DNA of 64,000 bases from Marinomonas mediterranea MMB-1 (GCF_000192865.1 NC_015276.1:124001-188000); one strand, 5' to 3'. Positions 26,357 through 35,532 are shown, counted from the stretch's first letter. Notes: generated by a model not told the origin, from the letters alone. Numbers and translations: made by a program.

Positions 26357-26447
26357 GCCAATTTAGCGTTTTTATAGCCCGGCTTCCTTAACTTAAGACT
26401 TTCTGTCTTAATTTGGATTCATTTTGGATGCAGGTTTTTCCTGTATC
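26341..26447 (+). promoter_or_regulatory. Structured 5' leader of rsgA with three hairpins
   Basis: Hairpin 1: CCGGGC (26341-26346) pairs with GCCCGG (26377-26382) around an inner stem CGCTAA/TTAGCG (26351-26368) followed by TTTTTATA. Hairpin 2: TTAAGAC/GTCTTAA (26393-26411). Hairpin 3: GATGCAGG/CCTGTATC (26427-26447). The inner stem with its T-run looks like a terminator; the outer stem is an alternative fold. The first part of the gap, 26186-26309, shows nothing definite. Confidence 0.55.
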
Positions 26448-26458
26448 AGGGCTTTGTT

Positions 26459-27511
26459 ATGACTAAAATTTACTCTCTATCTCAATTAGGTTGGACTCCT
26501 TTTTTCCAACAACAACTTTCCCTTGAAGAATTGTCTTACTGTATTCCTGCACGGCTTGCGGGTCAGCATCGTGGCCATTTAGATTTTTATTCCGATCAGG
26601 GCAAACAGCGTGTGCTTACCTCATCTTTACATTCATCTGATATACCCAGTTTGACGGTTGGTGATTGGGTTCTGTTGCGAGACGGTAGGATCGATCGAGT
26701 GTTGGAAAGAGTGTCTTTGTTTTCACGTCGAGCGGCGGGAGAAAAGGTTTCTGAACAATACATTTGCGCTAATGTTGATACGGTCTTTATCACGACTTCG
26801 CTAAATAACGATTTCTCTTTAAATCGTATTGAGCGGTATTTAGCGATGGTGAAAGACGCGGGAGCACAGCCTACAGTTGTGCTCACTAAAGCGGATTTGT
26901 GTACGGATGTGGATGCTTGTGTTTCGCAGGTTCAATCATTAGACCCTTTGCTAATTGTGGAAGCGGTTAATGCGCTTGATGTAGGCAGCCTCGCTTTTCT
27001 AAAAAGTGGATGCTCCGCGGGAAATACCGTTGCCGTTATGGGATCGTCGGGCGTCGGAAAATCGACTTTGATCAACGGACTATTGGGTGAATCCGTACAG
27101 AATACGGCGTCTATCCGAGACGATGATGATAAAGGCCGACATACAACGGTGTCACGAACCCTGCATATGATCCCTAACGGTGGTGTATTGTTGGATACGC
27201 CTGGAATGCGTGAACTGCAACTTAGCGATTGTGAGTCGGGTGTAAATGAGGCTTTTGCCGATGTTCACTCTTTAGCAGGACAATGTCGTTTTAGTGATTG
27301 TTCTCATCAATCTGAAAAAGGGTGTGCTGTACAGAATGCCTTGGCTCAGGGAAGTCTTGATGAACGACGCTTAGCCAACTATTTGAAACTTTTAAGAGAG
27401 CAAGAAAGAAACGGCGCGACGCTTGCTGAGAAACGAGCGCGTGATCGCTCGTTAAGTCGGCATTATCGATCGTCGCAAAGTGAAGCTCAACGATTCAAAC
27501 GAGGAGAGTGA
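26459..27511 (+). CDS. rsgA: Ribosome small-subunit-dependent GTPase RsgA
   Basis: 350 residues, a circularly permuted GTPase with N-terminal OB-fold. The motifs occur in permuted order: TKAD (G4), then G1 GSSGVGKSTLINGL, then DTPGMREL (G3). A C-terminal zinc knuckle CRFSDCSHQSEKGC follows. RsgA helps 30S subunit maturation in the cytoplasm. The C-terminal tail is basic (RARDRSLSRHYRSS). The upstream leader is unusual and probably regulatory. Confidence 0.94.
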   Translation: MTKIYSLSQLGWTPFFQQQLSLEELSYCIPARLAGQHRGHLDFYSDQGKQRVLTSSLHSSDIPSLTVGDWVLLRDGRIDRVLERVSLFSRRAAGEKVSEQYICANVDTVFITTSLNNDFSLNRIERYLAMVKDAGAQPTVVLTKADLCTDVDACVSQVQSLDPLLIVEAVNALDVGSLAFLKSGCSAGNTVAVMGSSGVGKSTLINGLLGESVQNTASIRDDDDKGRHTTVSRTLHMIPNGGVLLDTPGMRELQLSDCESGVNEAFADVHSLAGQCRFSDCSHQSEKGCAVQNALAQGSLDERRLANYLKLLREQERNGATLAEKRARDRSLSRHYRSSQSEAQRFKRGE

Positions 27512-27597
27512 CAACCCGACTTCGCGGGCTTTACATTCTGTTTAATTGAAATCTAGAAGTGTAAAAAATGCGTGTTGAACAAATTGATAGTCAGTCA

Positions 27598-27629
27598 TTG
27601 ACCTTGGATATAACTCCAAGGTTTATACT
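27598..27629 (+). promoter_or_regulatory. MerR-type promoter and operator
   Basis: A -35 box TTGACC (27598-27603) and a -10 box TATACT (27624-27629) are 20 bp apart, the overlong spacing typical of MerR-activated promoters. Between them is a perfect palindrome CCTTGGATATAACTCCAAGG (27602-27621) with 7-bp arms. It reads toward the MerR gene and exporter, so the regulator is probably autoregulated. Confidence 0.8.
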
Positions 27630-27676
27630 TTCACATATTGAGCATTAGTTGCATTGAACACTGTGTGAGGTGGCAA

Positions 27677-28105
27677 ATGGATTATCAAATTGGAGCATTA
27701 GCGAAGCGTCTTGGAGTAAGCGCAGATACATTGCGTTTTTATGAAAAAAACGGTTTGTTGGCACCGTCTAAGCGAAGCGAATCTGGCTATCGTTTGTATT
27801 CGGATAAAGATCAGCAAACCCTTTCTTTTATATTAAGAGCAAAAAGCGTGGGGTTCAGTCTTGCTGAGATCAAGGAGTTGATTTCGCTTGATCAAAATAA
27901 GGTGGACTTTGCCTGCGGCGATGTTAAAGAGCTGGTTGATCTGAAACGCGCACAAATTCAGACCAAAATCTCTGAATTACAAGCATTTGAGCGTTCCCTT
28001 AGAGTGTTGTCGGATGCCTGTTGCGGTGGAGATGAAAGCGCTTTGAACTGTTCAATTTTGCAAACGCTTGAAGACGATGGAGGTCTGTATGGCATTTCTA
28101 AATGA
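27677..28105 (+). CDS. MerR-family metal-responsive regulator (ZntR-like)
   Basis: 142 residues from ATG 27677 (AGGTGG upstream). HTH IGALAKRLGVSADTLRFYEK, dimer helix, and a metal site with Cys80 (ACGDVKE) and the C-terminal CC-x7-NC pattern in DACCGGDESALNC. Those cysteines match the zinc ligands of ZntR. It should activate the permease gene that overlaps its end, in response to zinc or a related ion. Confidence 0.88.
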   Translation: MDYQIGALAKRLGVSADTLRFYEKNGLLAPSKRSESGYRLYSDKDQQTLSFILRAKSVGFSLAEIKELISLDQNKVDFACGDVKELVDLKRAQIQTKISELQAFERSLRVLSDACCGGDESALNCSILQTLEDDGGLYGISK

Positions 28106-29243
28106 GCTTGTGAATATGTTTCTTATCTCGGCTCCATGGCTGTTGTTGGGTTTTATTGCGGCAGGTTTAATGAATGCGTTTATTCCTATGAATTGGATGA
28201 AAGACCAGCTTGGACAAGACGATCTTAAATCCGTGATAAAAGCCGCTTTGTTTGGTGCGCCATTGCCTCTTTGCAGTTGTGGCGTGATCCCTGCGGCCAT
28301 CGGACTTCGCAAGGCTGGCGCATCAAAAGCTGCAACGACGTCCTTTCTTGTGTCGACTCCCGAAACAGGAGTTGATTCTATCTCACTTTCCTACGCGTTA
28401 ATGGGGCCTATTATGGCCATTGTACGGCCAATTGCTGCGGTGTCTAGTGCCATTCTTGCGGGACTTTTAGTTGGAAAAAACCAAGTAGAGTCATCGGAGA
28501 AAGGTGATCAAGAGGCGAACTTGTCGCACTCTTCTTCATCGACAGTAGCGTCTTGTTGCTCCCAAAAGCACGCGCCAGAGAAATTAGAAAAGAGACTAGA
28601 AAAGAAATTAGAAGAACCTAAAGCCAATAGCGAGAGCTCATCTCACTGTTGCGCTTCGAAAACCTCAACCGCAGAAAAATCGCCTTCTTCCGGCATTTAC
28701 CAGCGAGCCAAATCGGCTTTTGGCTATGCGACAGGGGATTTAATTGAAAACACGGTGGTATGGTTGGTAATTGGATTAGGTTTCGCAGCATTGATTCAGA
28801 CGTATTTACCCAAGGATTTTCTGATTCAATGGGGGGATAGCTTTGTGACCATGCTTGTAATGATCCTGATTTCTGTGCCTATGTATATTTGTGCAACGGC
28901 GTCTACTCCCATAGCGGCAGGCTTGATGCTTGCTGGCGTTTCTCCCGGCGCAGTTTTGGTTTTTATGATGGCTGGTCCAGCAACAAACATCGCCACATTA
29001 GGGGTGATAACCCACCAACTCGGAAAACGTGCTTTATTCGGTTATCTTGGCGGAGTGATAGGAGGCGCATTGTCTTTCGGCCTCTTGTTAGATTATATGC
29101 TTGAACAGCTATCGATTACGATTGTTCCGGCATATAGCCACGATCACTCGGATATGGCAAACGGGCTTTCAGTGATCTGTGCTGCGCTTCTGGCCGTGCT
29201 TTTTCTAAAAGCGGTGGTAAAAAGATCAATATTACTTCGTTGA
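28089..29243 (+). CDS. SO_0444-type Cu/Zn efflux permease (DUF318 family)
   Basis: 384 residues from ATG 28089 (GGAGG just upstream), overlapping the MerR gene by 17 bp. Two permease halves, each with the family pattern PLCSCGVIP / GASKAATTSF and MYICATASTPIAAGLM / GPATNIATLG, flank a hydrophilic central loop of about 80 residues. The loop has paired cysteines (ASCCSQKH and SHCCASK), which suggests metal capture. It is an inner-membrane exporter controlled by the MerR protein. Confidence 0.88.
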   Translation: MAFLNELVNMFLISAPWLLLGFIAAGLMNAFIPMNWMKDQLGQDDLKSVIKAALFGAPLPLCSCGVIPAAIGLRKAGASKAATTSFLVSTPETGVDSISLSYALMGPIMAIVRPIAAVSSAILAGLLVGKNQVESSEKGDQEANLSHSSSSTVASCCSQKHAPEKLEKRLEKKLEEPKANSESSSHCCASKTSTAEKSPSSGIYQRAKSAFGYATGDLIENTVVWLVIGLGFAALIQTYLPKDFLIQWGDSFVTMLVMILISVPMYICATASTPIAAGLMLAGVSPGAVLVFMMAGPATNIATLGVITHQLGKRALFGYLGGVIGGALSFGLLLDYMLEQLSITIVPAYSHDHSDMANGLSVICAALLAVLFLKAVVKRSILLR

Positions 29244-29250
29244 GACGCGC

Positions 29251-30156
29251 TTAAATGTTAGGTTGAGTGTCTGTCTCCTTTTGCGCCAGTTCGCGTATGG
29301 CGTTTTTCACATCATCTACGTGCGTTAGGTTTATGATGTGGCTTGCGCCTTCTAGCCATTTCACCTCGACAGATGCATTTTCAAACAGCTTAGGTGCCAG
29401 AGGTGCATTTCCTGGCCGGACTAACTCGTCGTCTGTGCCTTGCAAGACCAAAACGGGTTGTGTGAGTGTTTTGAATTTACTTTGGCTGTTCTCAAGACTG
29501 TCCGAAAGGGCGAGGACTTCGTCGTTTGAATGCTTCCACATGTCTGGAATTAACGCCGATGGTACCCAATCTAAAACGTGATTATACCATCTAGCAGCAG
29601 CGAGCTCTGGGTCAATATCACCCGCGAGAATGATGACGTTTTTGACATATTCAGGATATTCCGCCGCCAGTAAGGGAACAAGTGATCCGCCTAGCGAATG
29701 CCCGACTAAGGTGAACTTTTGCTCGTCATTCAGGCTCCAAATTGCTTTGAGCATCGGTTTTATCAGTGTGGCCTGAGATTGCAACGAGATAGGAAAAGAA
29801 TCTCCCGCATAACCTGATGCGCCCCAACCGGGTCGATCTACGGAGATGAGTCGGAACTCTTGTTCTAAATCTTTTTCTAAATAGTATTTGGAAAAACTCG
29901 ACCAACTCCCGGGTGTCCCGTGTACGAAAACAACGGTGTTTCGGAATTTTTTGTGTAGGTCATTACTCATGTAGTGCAAACGGTATGGCCCGAATGAATT
30001 CTGCGCGTCAACATAAGCCGTTTTTACCAAATCGGGCGTTTCTAATACTTGATCTGTTTTTTCCTGATTCTGACGAATATCTTCTGGAACGCTGCACGCA
30101 GTGACAGCGATAGTGCATAGAGTCATAAGAGAAACACGTTGGGCGAATGCTTTCAT
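29251..30156 (-). CDS. Alpha/beta-hydrolase lipoprotein
   Basis: 301 residues from ATG 30156 (a TTG 18 bp upstream is possible). A lipoprotein signal ends at LCTIAVTAC. The hydrolase core shows HGTPGSW (oxyanion), GHSLGGSLVP (nucleophile Ser), GTDDELV (acid Asp) and GASHIINL (His). It is likely an envelope-anchored esterase or lipase-like enzyme of unknown substrate. It is convergent with the metal exporter. Confidence 0.85.
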   Translation of the reverse strand: MKAFAQRVSLMTLCTIAVTACSVPEDIRQNQEKTDQVLETPDLVKTAYVDAQNSFGPYRLHYMSNDLHKKFRNTVVFVHGTPGSWSSFSKYYLEKDLEQEFRLISVDRPGWGASGYAGDSFPISLQSQATLIKPMLKAIWSLNDEQKFTLVGHSLGGSLVPLLAAEYPEYVKNVIILAGDIDPELAAARWYNHVLDWVPSALIPDMWKHSNDEVLALSDSLENSQSKFKTLTQPVLVLQGTDDELVRPGNAPLAPKLFENASVEVKWLEGASHIINLTHVDDVKNAIRELAQKETDTQPNI

Positions 30157-30333
30157 ATCAACACTGATTTCCAAGAGCGGGTTTTAAACGGCGTTCGTAC
30201 TTCAATCTGACAGCAATAGAAAGAAAAGTTCCTCGAATCGTATTGTTGATAGATCCCGATTGATACGCAAATTTTTATGTCGCGACCAATGCTAAGCTTT
30301 TCACCACGCCGTGATAGAGTGAGGTTACTCCTT

Positions 30334-30373
30334 AATTCAGACAATAAGTATTTAAATTCAGATAATAAATATT
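30334..30373. repeat. Imperfect 19-bp direct repeat upstream of the SMR gene
   Basis: AATTCAGACAATAAGTATT and AATTCAGATAATAAATATT occur back to back about 15 bp before the SMR start. They could be paired sites for a regulator or part of the promoter. No guanidine riboswitch motif was seen here. Confidence 0.5.
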
Positions 30374-30388
30374 AAAGAGGTGGGCGAC

Positions 30389-30721
30389 ATGAAAACGTGG
30401 TTGTTTCTTATTATTGCCATTGGTGCTGAAGTGATGGCGACGACTGCTTTAAAGGCCAGTGATGGCTTTAGCCGCTTGGTGCCGAGTGTGATTGTCGTGA
30501 TTGGTTATTCTGTTGCATTTTATTTTTTATCGGTGGTGTTGAAATCGATGTCCGTAGGCATTGCTTATGCTATCTGGGCGGGGCTTGGCATTGTACTCAC
30601 GGCTCTTTTAGGTTGGGTTTTATTTGAGCAGAAGCTTGATGCACCAGCGTTTATTGGCATAGCGATGATTCTCGGCGGAGTAGTGGTGATCAACTTATTT
30701 TCTAAAACCGGTGGACACTGA
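30389..30721 (+). CDS. SMR-family multidrug efflux protein (EmrE-like)
   Basis: 110 residues from ATG 30389 (AGAGG upstream), the normal length for small multidrug resistance proteins. Four helices, with the essential membrane Glu in AIGAEVMATTALKAS (about residue 13) and the family stretch AYAIWAGLGIVLTALLGW. It works as an antiparallel dimer that exchanges protons for cationic drugs or quaternary compounds. It lies alone and is followed by a terminator. Confidence 0.93.
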   Translation: MKTWLFLIIAIGAEVMATTALKASDGFSRLVPSVIVVIGYSVAFYFLSVVLKSMSVGIAYAIWAGLGIVLTALLGWVLFEQKLDAPAFIGIAMILGGVVVINLFSKTGGH

Positions 30722-30746
30722 ATCACTCTGCATTTGTGATAAGCAT

Positions 30747-30772
30747 AAAAAAAGCGGGCAAAAATTGCCCGC
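30747..30772 (-). terminator. Terminator serving the minus-strand ABC operon
   Basis: GCGGGCAA (30754-30761) pairs with TTGCCCGC (30765-30772). On the minus strand the hairpin is followed by seven T, so it ends the operon that finishes at 30819. On the plus strand, where the SMR gene ends, the hairpin lacks a good T-run. Confidence 0.85.
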
Positions 30773-30818
30773 GAAAAGAAGGTGACAAACACCCTCTGCA
30801 AGGTTCCGATGATCGTGT

Positions 30819-32198
30819 TTAGAGCCGGATGACTCGGTCGCAACGTTTTTCGATCATATTTGGGTCATGGCTGACGAGTACAACACTACAGCCTTGTTCT
30901 TTCGCCACTTGAACCAGTAGTTCACTGACGTCTTTTTGAGTTAACGGATCAAGACGTGAGGTCGGCTCATCCGCAAATAAAAACACAGGCTCTAGCATCA
31001 AGGCGCGCAGCAAACAAAAACGCTGTAGTTCCCCTCCTGACACTTCCGATGCTGTACGTTGCATCAGCTCATGGGTTAGCCCTAAGCGTTTCATAAGCGG
31101 CGTGGCTTTACTTGCATTTAATTTATGTAACTTAATGAGATCCTCTAATAGTGTTTGTAATGAAACTGAATGCGTGACCGAGGCCGTCGGGTCTTGATAG
31201 AGTTTTTGCCAGCGTTGCGGCTGAGTCGTCTCATGCTTTACGACACTTCCACTTTCGACGGGCAATAGCCCAAGTAACGTGTCTCCTAATGTACTTTTGC
31301 CACAACCACTGTCGCCTACAATGCCAACAATCTCGTTTTTATGGATATCGAGAGAGAGACCATTAAAGAGCGTTTGTTTACCTCGCTTGACGGAAATAGC
31401 GTCCGCAGAAATCAGCTTTTCTTGGCTTGAAGGCGAGTTTTCACTGTTAGGCCATTGCAAAGGGTCTGCGTCAATCAGTGCTTTGGTAAAATCGTGAGCG
31501 GGGTTCGAAAGAATGTCGCTTGATTCGCCTTGCTCAACAACCTGTCCATTTTTTACGACCATGAGCTTACCGGGCAACTGTCTTGCAACGGCAACGTCAT
31601 GCGTGATCGTCAGTAGAGCGCCGCCCTCAGTTTGCTCTTTTAATGAAGCAACAACTTGATCACGACGAGACACATCTAAGCCTTTTGTTGGTTCATCTGC
31701 GATGACAAGCTTTGCGCCGCCAGCAGTTGCGCAGGCAATGGCAACACGTTGAGCCATACCGCCAGACAGTTGGTCGACACGTTTTTGGCCGATGTGACCT
31801 AACCCCAGCTTTTTCAGCTTTGCGAGTGAATCGGATAACGCGGTCGACCATGTCTTTCCGGCCACATAGTATTCTGTGTCGGTTAACTGGCGTTCGGCGC
31901 TCATCAAGGGGTCTAACGAGTTCCAAGGTTCTTGCGGAAGCATACTGATGTGTTTGCCCCACATAGCCTTTTGTTCCTTAAGCGAAAGATTGGTTTTTCC
32001 GAAAAGGTCGATTTGGCCACGTCGTGTGAGTGCTTTCGGCAGATTCCCCATGATAGCTTGGGCTAAAAGACTTTTTCCGGAACCTGTCTGCCCTAAAATA
32101 GTAAGGCGTTCGCCTTCTTGCAGCGTAAGCGTCACGGGAGCAAGTAATTGAGTGTCGCCGACATAAACCGACACATTCGAGATGGTTAAAAGGCTCAT
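30819..32198 (-). CDS. Double-domain ABC ATPase of a Nik/Opp-type importer
   Basis: 459 residues containing two complete nucleotide-binding domains in one chain, equivalent to fused NikD-NikE or OppD-OppF. Domain 1 has GQTGSGKSLL, LSGGMAQRVAI and LVIADEPTKGLD; domain 2 has GDSGCGKSTL, VSGGELQRFCLL and LFADEPTSRLD. It powers the importer formed with the two permeases upstream, whose gene it overlaps by 4 bp. Confidence 0.92.
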   Translation of the reverse strand: MSLLTISNVSVYVGDTQLLAPVTLTLQEGERLTILGQTGSGKSLLAQAIMGNLPKALTRRGQIDLFGKTNLSLKEQKAMWGKHISMLPQEPWNSLDPLMSAERQLTDTEYYVAGKTWSTALSDSLAKLKKLGLGHIGQKRVDQLSGGMAQRVAIACATAGGAKLVIADEPTKGLDVSRRDQVVASLKEQTEGGALLTITHDVAVARQLPGKLMVVKNGQVVEQGESSDILSNPAHDFTKALIDADPLQWPNSENSPSSQEKLISADAISVKRGKQTLFNGLSLDIHKNEIVGIVGDSGCGKSTLGDTLLGLLPVESGSVVKHETTQPQRWQKLYQDPTASVTHSVSLQTLLEDLIKLHKLNASKATPLMKRLGLTHELMQRTASEVSGGELQRFCLLRALMLEPVFLFADEPTSRLDPLTQKDVSELLVQVAKEQGCSVVLVSHDPNMIEKRCDRVIRL

Positions 32199-33049
32199 GC
32201 GTTACGTCTCCCTAGCAGCTGACAACCAAGAACCATAGCTGCAAGACTGACTAAGGGTTCCGCGAGTAACCAAGGAGCGTCGCTGTAGTATGGGAAAAGC
32301 TCAACGGTCATCAAGCCCAGCTCTGCAAGCGGCGGTTGAATACCGACGTAGACAAAACCCAACGACGCCATCATCAAGATGGCATTTGCCGCACCAAAGG
32401 CTGCAATGGTGAGCACTTGAGGTAAGATCGCGGGCAGTAAATGGCGTTTAAAGCAATACCAACGACCGAATCCCATCAGCTGTGATGCTTCCATTTCGGG
32501 CGAATGAATAAGTGGTTGGCAGATTGCTCGTACGACTCGGTAGTATTCCACCCATTGGATCAGTGCGATCGCAAAGTAAAGCATCCAGAAGGAGCCGGGT
32601 ACGATCGCGGCAAAAATCAAAACCAGTACTAGGCCTGGTAAGGCGAGCAAAATGGTTGTGAGTAATTCGACAACCTTTCCAAAGCGGGTTGGGAACCATG
32701 CGGACATTACGCCCAGTGCTATACCTGCTGTCGAAGCAGTAAGGACACACAATGCGGCAAGACCAAACGACAGTGCGATGGCATCTGCAAGGCGAACCCA
32801 CATACTGCGACCAAAATGGTCGGTACCGAGCCAGTGCTCTGCGTTAGGTGGGGTTAAAATAGCGCCCAAATCTTGTTCGGCACCGTCAACGGAGGCAAAG
32901 TACGGGGCTAAGAACGAAAATATCAGTAAGGTCGCGAGGATCGCGAAACCAAACCACTGTTGGGACGTCGCTGAACGGAACGTTTTTTTCACTCTATTAG
33001 TAGGTCTGAACGTCGGGGTCGGAGGTGAATTCGCTTCTGTATACATCAT
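32195..33049 (-). CDS. Nik/Opp-type ABC permease (DppC/NikC-like)
   Basis: 284 residues. An N-terminal helix (FGFAILATLLIFSFLAPYFA) is followed by DHFGRSMWVRL, the DppC/NikC hallmark, and a coupling EAA-like loop (EASQLMGFGRWYCFKRHLLP). It forms the membrane channel with the DppB/NikB-like partner, overlapping it by 4 bp. Substrate could be a peptide, nickel or a metal chelate. Confidence 0.9.
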   Translation of the reverse strand: MMYTEANSPPTPTFRPTNRVKKTFRSATSQQWFGFAILATLLIFSFLAPYFASVDGAEQDLGAILTPPNAEHWLGTDHFGRSMWVRLADAIALSFGLAALCVLTASTAGIALGVMSAWFPTRFGKVVELLTTILLALPGLVLVLIFAAIVPGSFWMLYFAIALIQWVEYYRVVRAICQPLIHSPEMEASQLMGFGRWYCFKRHLLPAILPQVLTIAAFGAANAILMMASLGFVYVGIQPPLAELGLMTVELFPYYSDAPWLLAEPLVSLAAMVLGCQLLGRRNA

Positions 33050-33987
33050 TCTGAAAACTCTTGCTTAATTCGAGGGTCCAAGTAATAGCTGATTATGTCT
33101 ACGAGCGTGTTAAGCACGACAAACATAATGCCCATAAGCAAGGCAGCACCCTGAATAATAGGAATGTCTCTGGCGAAAATAGCATGTGCAAGCCCATGCC
33201 CGATCCCTGGCCAAGAGAACAATGATTCGATCATCACAACGCCTTCCACAACAGTAATCAACTGAATGGCAAAAAAGGCTATAACAGGGACTAGTAGGTT
33301 TCTCCATCCGTGTCTTTGAAAAGCTTTTCGAGTAGACAAACCTTTGATCTGAGCGAACTCAAAGAATGATGAATCGAAAACACGTTTGGCTTCGTTGCGT
33401 ATGATTCGACTTGAAACCGCCGCCAACGAGATAGCCAGCGCCAGCGAAGGGAGAATCAGATGAGCGGGTGTACCAAAGCCTGCAACGGGCAGCAATTCAA
33501 GTTCCAGTGAAAAGACCAGTATAAGCAATACGCCTATGACAAACACAGGTAACGCTCTGACAGACGTGGAAAAAAGCAGAGTGAGTCTGTCCGCCCAGCC
33601 TCCGTATTTTGCAGCCCAAAGGCCCAATGGAAACGCCAACAGTATTGCTATGGCCATGCCGACTCCGGCTAAAAGCAATGAATGCCCTAGCATGTGAGAA
33701 AGTGTGTCCATAACGGGTAAGTCACTGACCATTGAATTACCAAGGTTTAGCTGAAGTAAATCGCCTAACCATGAGAAGTAAGCACTCCATGCACTTTGGT
33801 CTAATTTGAGTTCGTGGCGAATGAGCTCGGCAGTTGATGAGTCGAAATTATCCTGACCGTATCGACTGGCAGCCAATCGATACGCCATGTCACCCGGAAG
33901 CGAACGCATCAGAATAAAGGTCAGCGTCCCGACCCCCCAAGCAACCATAATGAGCTGTATACAACGTTTAAATAACAGGTCTTTCAT
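33046..33987 (-). CDS. Nik/Opp-type ABC permease (DppB/NikB-like)
   Basis: 313 residues with about six helices. The N-terminal LIMVAWGVGTLTFILMRSLP and GDMAYRLAASRYG match DppB/NikB; the EAA-like loop is FAQIKGLSTRKAFQRHGWRN and the end EGVVMIESLFSWPGIGHGLA is typical. It lies 3 bp after the binding-protein stop, within one operon. Confidence 0.9.
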   Translation of the reverse strand: MKDLLFKRCIQLIMVAWGVGTLTFILMRSLPGDMAYRLAASRYGQDNFDSSTAELIRHELKLDQSAWSAYFSWLGDLLQLNLGNSMVSDLPVMDTLSHMLGHSLLLAGVGMAIAILLAFPLGLWAAKYGGWADRLTLLFSTSVRALPVFVIGVLLILVFSLELELLPVAGFGTPAHLILPSLALAISLAAVSSRIIRNEAKRVFDSSFFEFAQIKGLSTRKAFQRHGWRNLLVPVIAFFAIQLITVVEGVVMIESLFSWPGIGHGLAHAIFARDIPIIQGAALLMGIMFVVLNTLVDIISYYLDPRIKQEFSE

Positions 33988-33990
33988 AGG

Positions 33991-35532
33991 TTACTTAATG
34001 GTTATCTTGTTCAGGTAGAAGTTACGTTCGAATGGATCAAAACGAAAGCCTTCAATGCGTTTATTAACGGACGTCTGTTGAGTGTAAGAAGCAATCGGAA
34101 TGACAGGCAATTCTGTAGCGACGGCTTCAGCAAAGGCTTGAGCGGTTGCTCGGTAACGATCAGGGTTATTTTCGTTTACCAAACCTTTAAGCGCGACTTG
34201 AATTTGCGGATTGTGCCAGTTCATTGACCCCCAATCGCCACCTGATTCTTGTCCGAAGTCTTTAATCAGTGTTAACAGAGGGTCAACAATAAAACCGTAA
34301 TTACGGGCAATAAGTGCTAGGTTCAGTGTTCCATCTTGATGTCCTGCTGGAATCGCACTGGAGTTGGTGATGTCCACTTTCAAGTCAACGCCAAGCTTTT
34401 TCCATTGTGCTTGCAGTGCAGTAGCAACCGTGGTTAATTCTGGGCGATCTGCATACGTAATTAGACGAAGTGCGAATGGCTTGCCATCGCGCTCAAACAT
34501 ACCATCGCTGTTTCGTTTCCAGCCAATTTGCTCAAGAAGCGCACGCGCTTTGTCTAGGTTTTTGTCTAAGCTAGGCGCGTCAGAGATATGCCAATCGGAC
34601 ATTGAAGGCGGCAGCAATTGAGTGGTTGCTGAATCTGGCGTTCTAAGAACGGCCATAGAAATACCCTTACGCTCAATTGCCATGCTTAGCGCTTGACGAG
34701 CTTCAATCTCTTTTAGGTAAGGGTGGGCAGCATTGACCTTCAGTACAAGTGTACGCGGTAGTTTCGATTTAATAATCTCGACTTTATTTGATCGAGCTAG
34801 CATTGGAGCTGCCGCTGGGTCCAAGCCAAAGACGATATCCGATTGTCCACTACGAGCCTGAAGTACGCGAGCTTCTGCGCGGTGTCCCGTTAAATAGCTC
34901 GCGAAAGGCATTGAGGCCATTTGTCCCCAATACTGATCAAATTTTTCTACGACCAGTTTGTGAGGTGGCTTAAATTCATAAAGTTTGTAAGGTCCTGTTC
35001 CCACTAGCTCGGTCAACTTGTCTTCGAAGTTGTATTTTCCAGCAGGAAGAATAGAGGCAGAATAATGCGCCAAGGCAGCGCCAAGTACTTTATAAGGTGT
35101 TGTTAAAGTAATAACGACTTCTTGTGCTGTGTCGCCCATGCTTATATCGGCGATAGGAGCAGAACGAAGTGGGCCTTGCTTTCTTTTTGCAACGTTGAGG
35201 CTACTGACGACGTCTTTCGCTGTCATAGCGTCACCATTATGGAAAAGAACGTCATCGCGGAGTTGCAAACGCCATGTCAGCCCATCACGAGAGGTTGACC
35301 AAGAGGTGGCAAGTCCTGCTTGTAACTTTCCGTCGGCATCGACATCGATTAATGTCTCTAAAACCTGCATGCGTGTATATAAATAGCCGCTAACGGACGG
35401 ATCGATACTGTTAAATTCAAAGGCTGCGTTAACCTTGATAGTATTCTCAGGAGTCGGCGCTTCGGCGTGAGCATTTGATGCGAAGAGAATGATTAAGCTG
35501 GCTAGTGCCGCATTCATCTTTTTAAAAGACAT
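33991..35532 (-). CDS. Nik/Opp-type substrate-binding protein (SBP family 5)
   Basis: 513 residues with a signal peptide cut near SNAHA-EA. The SBP_bac_5 pattern is clear: TLIDVDADGKLQAGLATSW, LTWRLQLRDDVLFHNGDAMT, ELVGTGPYKLYEFKP and KVNAAHPYL. It is first in its operon and starts downstream of a Zur-like palindrome. NikA-type nickel, opine metallophore and peptide ligands all remain possible. Nickel need by the urease encoded in the same window is circumstantial support only. Confidence 0.88.
   Translation of the reverse strand: MSFKKMNAALASLIILFASNAHAEAPTPENTIKVNAAFEFNSIDPSVSGYLYTRMQVLETLIDVDADGKLQAGLATSWSTSRDGLTWRLQLRDDVLFHNGDAMTAKDVVSSLNVAKRKQGPLRSAPIADISMGDTAQEVVITLTTPYKVLGAALAHYSASILPAGKYNFEDKLTELVGTGPYKLYEFKPPHKLVVEKFDQYWGQMASMPFASYLTGHRAEARVLQARSGQSDIVFGLDPAAAPMLARSNKVEIIKSKLPRTLVLKVNAAHPYLKEIEARQALSMAIERKGISMAVLRTPDSATTQLLPPSMSDWHISDAPSLDKNLDKARALLEQIGWKRNSDGMFERDGKPFALRLITYADRPELTTVATALQAQWKKLGVDLKVDITNSSAIPAGHQDGTLNLALIARNYGFIVDPLLTLIKDFGQESGGDWGSMNWHNPQIQVALKGLVNENNPDRYRATAQAFAEAVATELPVIPIASYTQQTSVNKRIEGFRFDPFERNFYLNKITIK

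Noticed and set aside
30334..30373. Guanidine riboswitch before the SMR gene
   Set aside because: No mini-ykkC hairpin pair with the conserved loops and no ykkC core was seen; only an AT-rich direct repeat is present.
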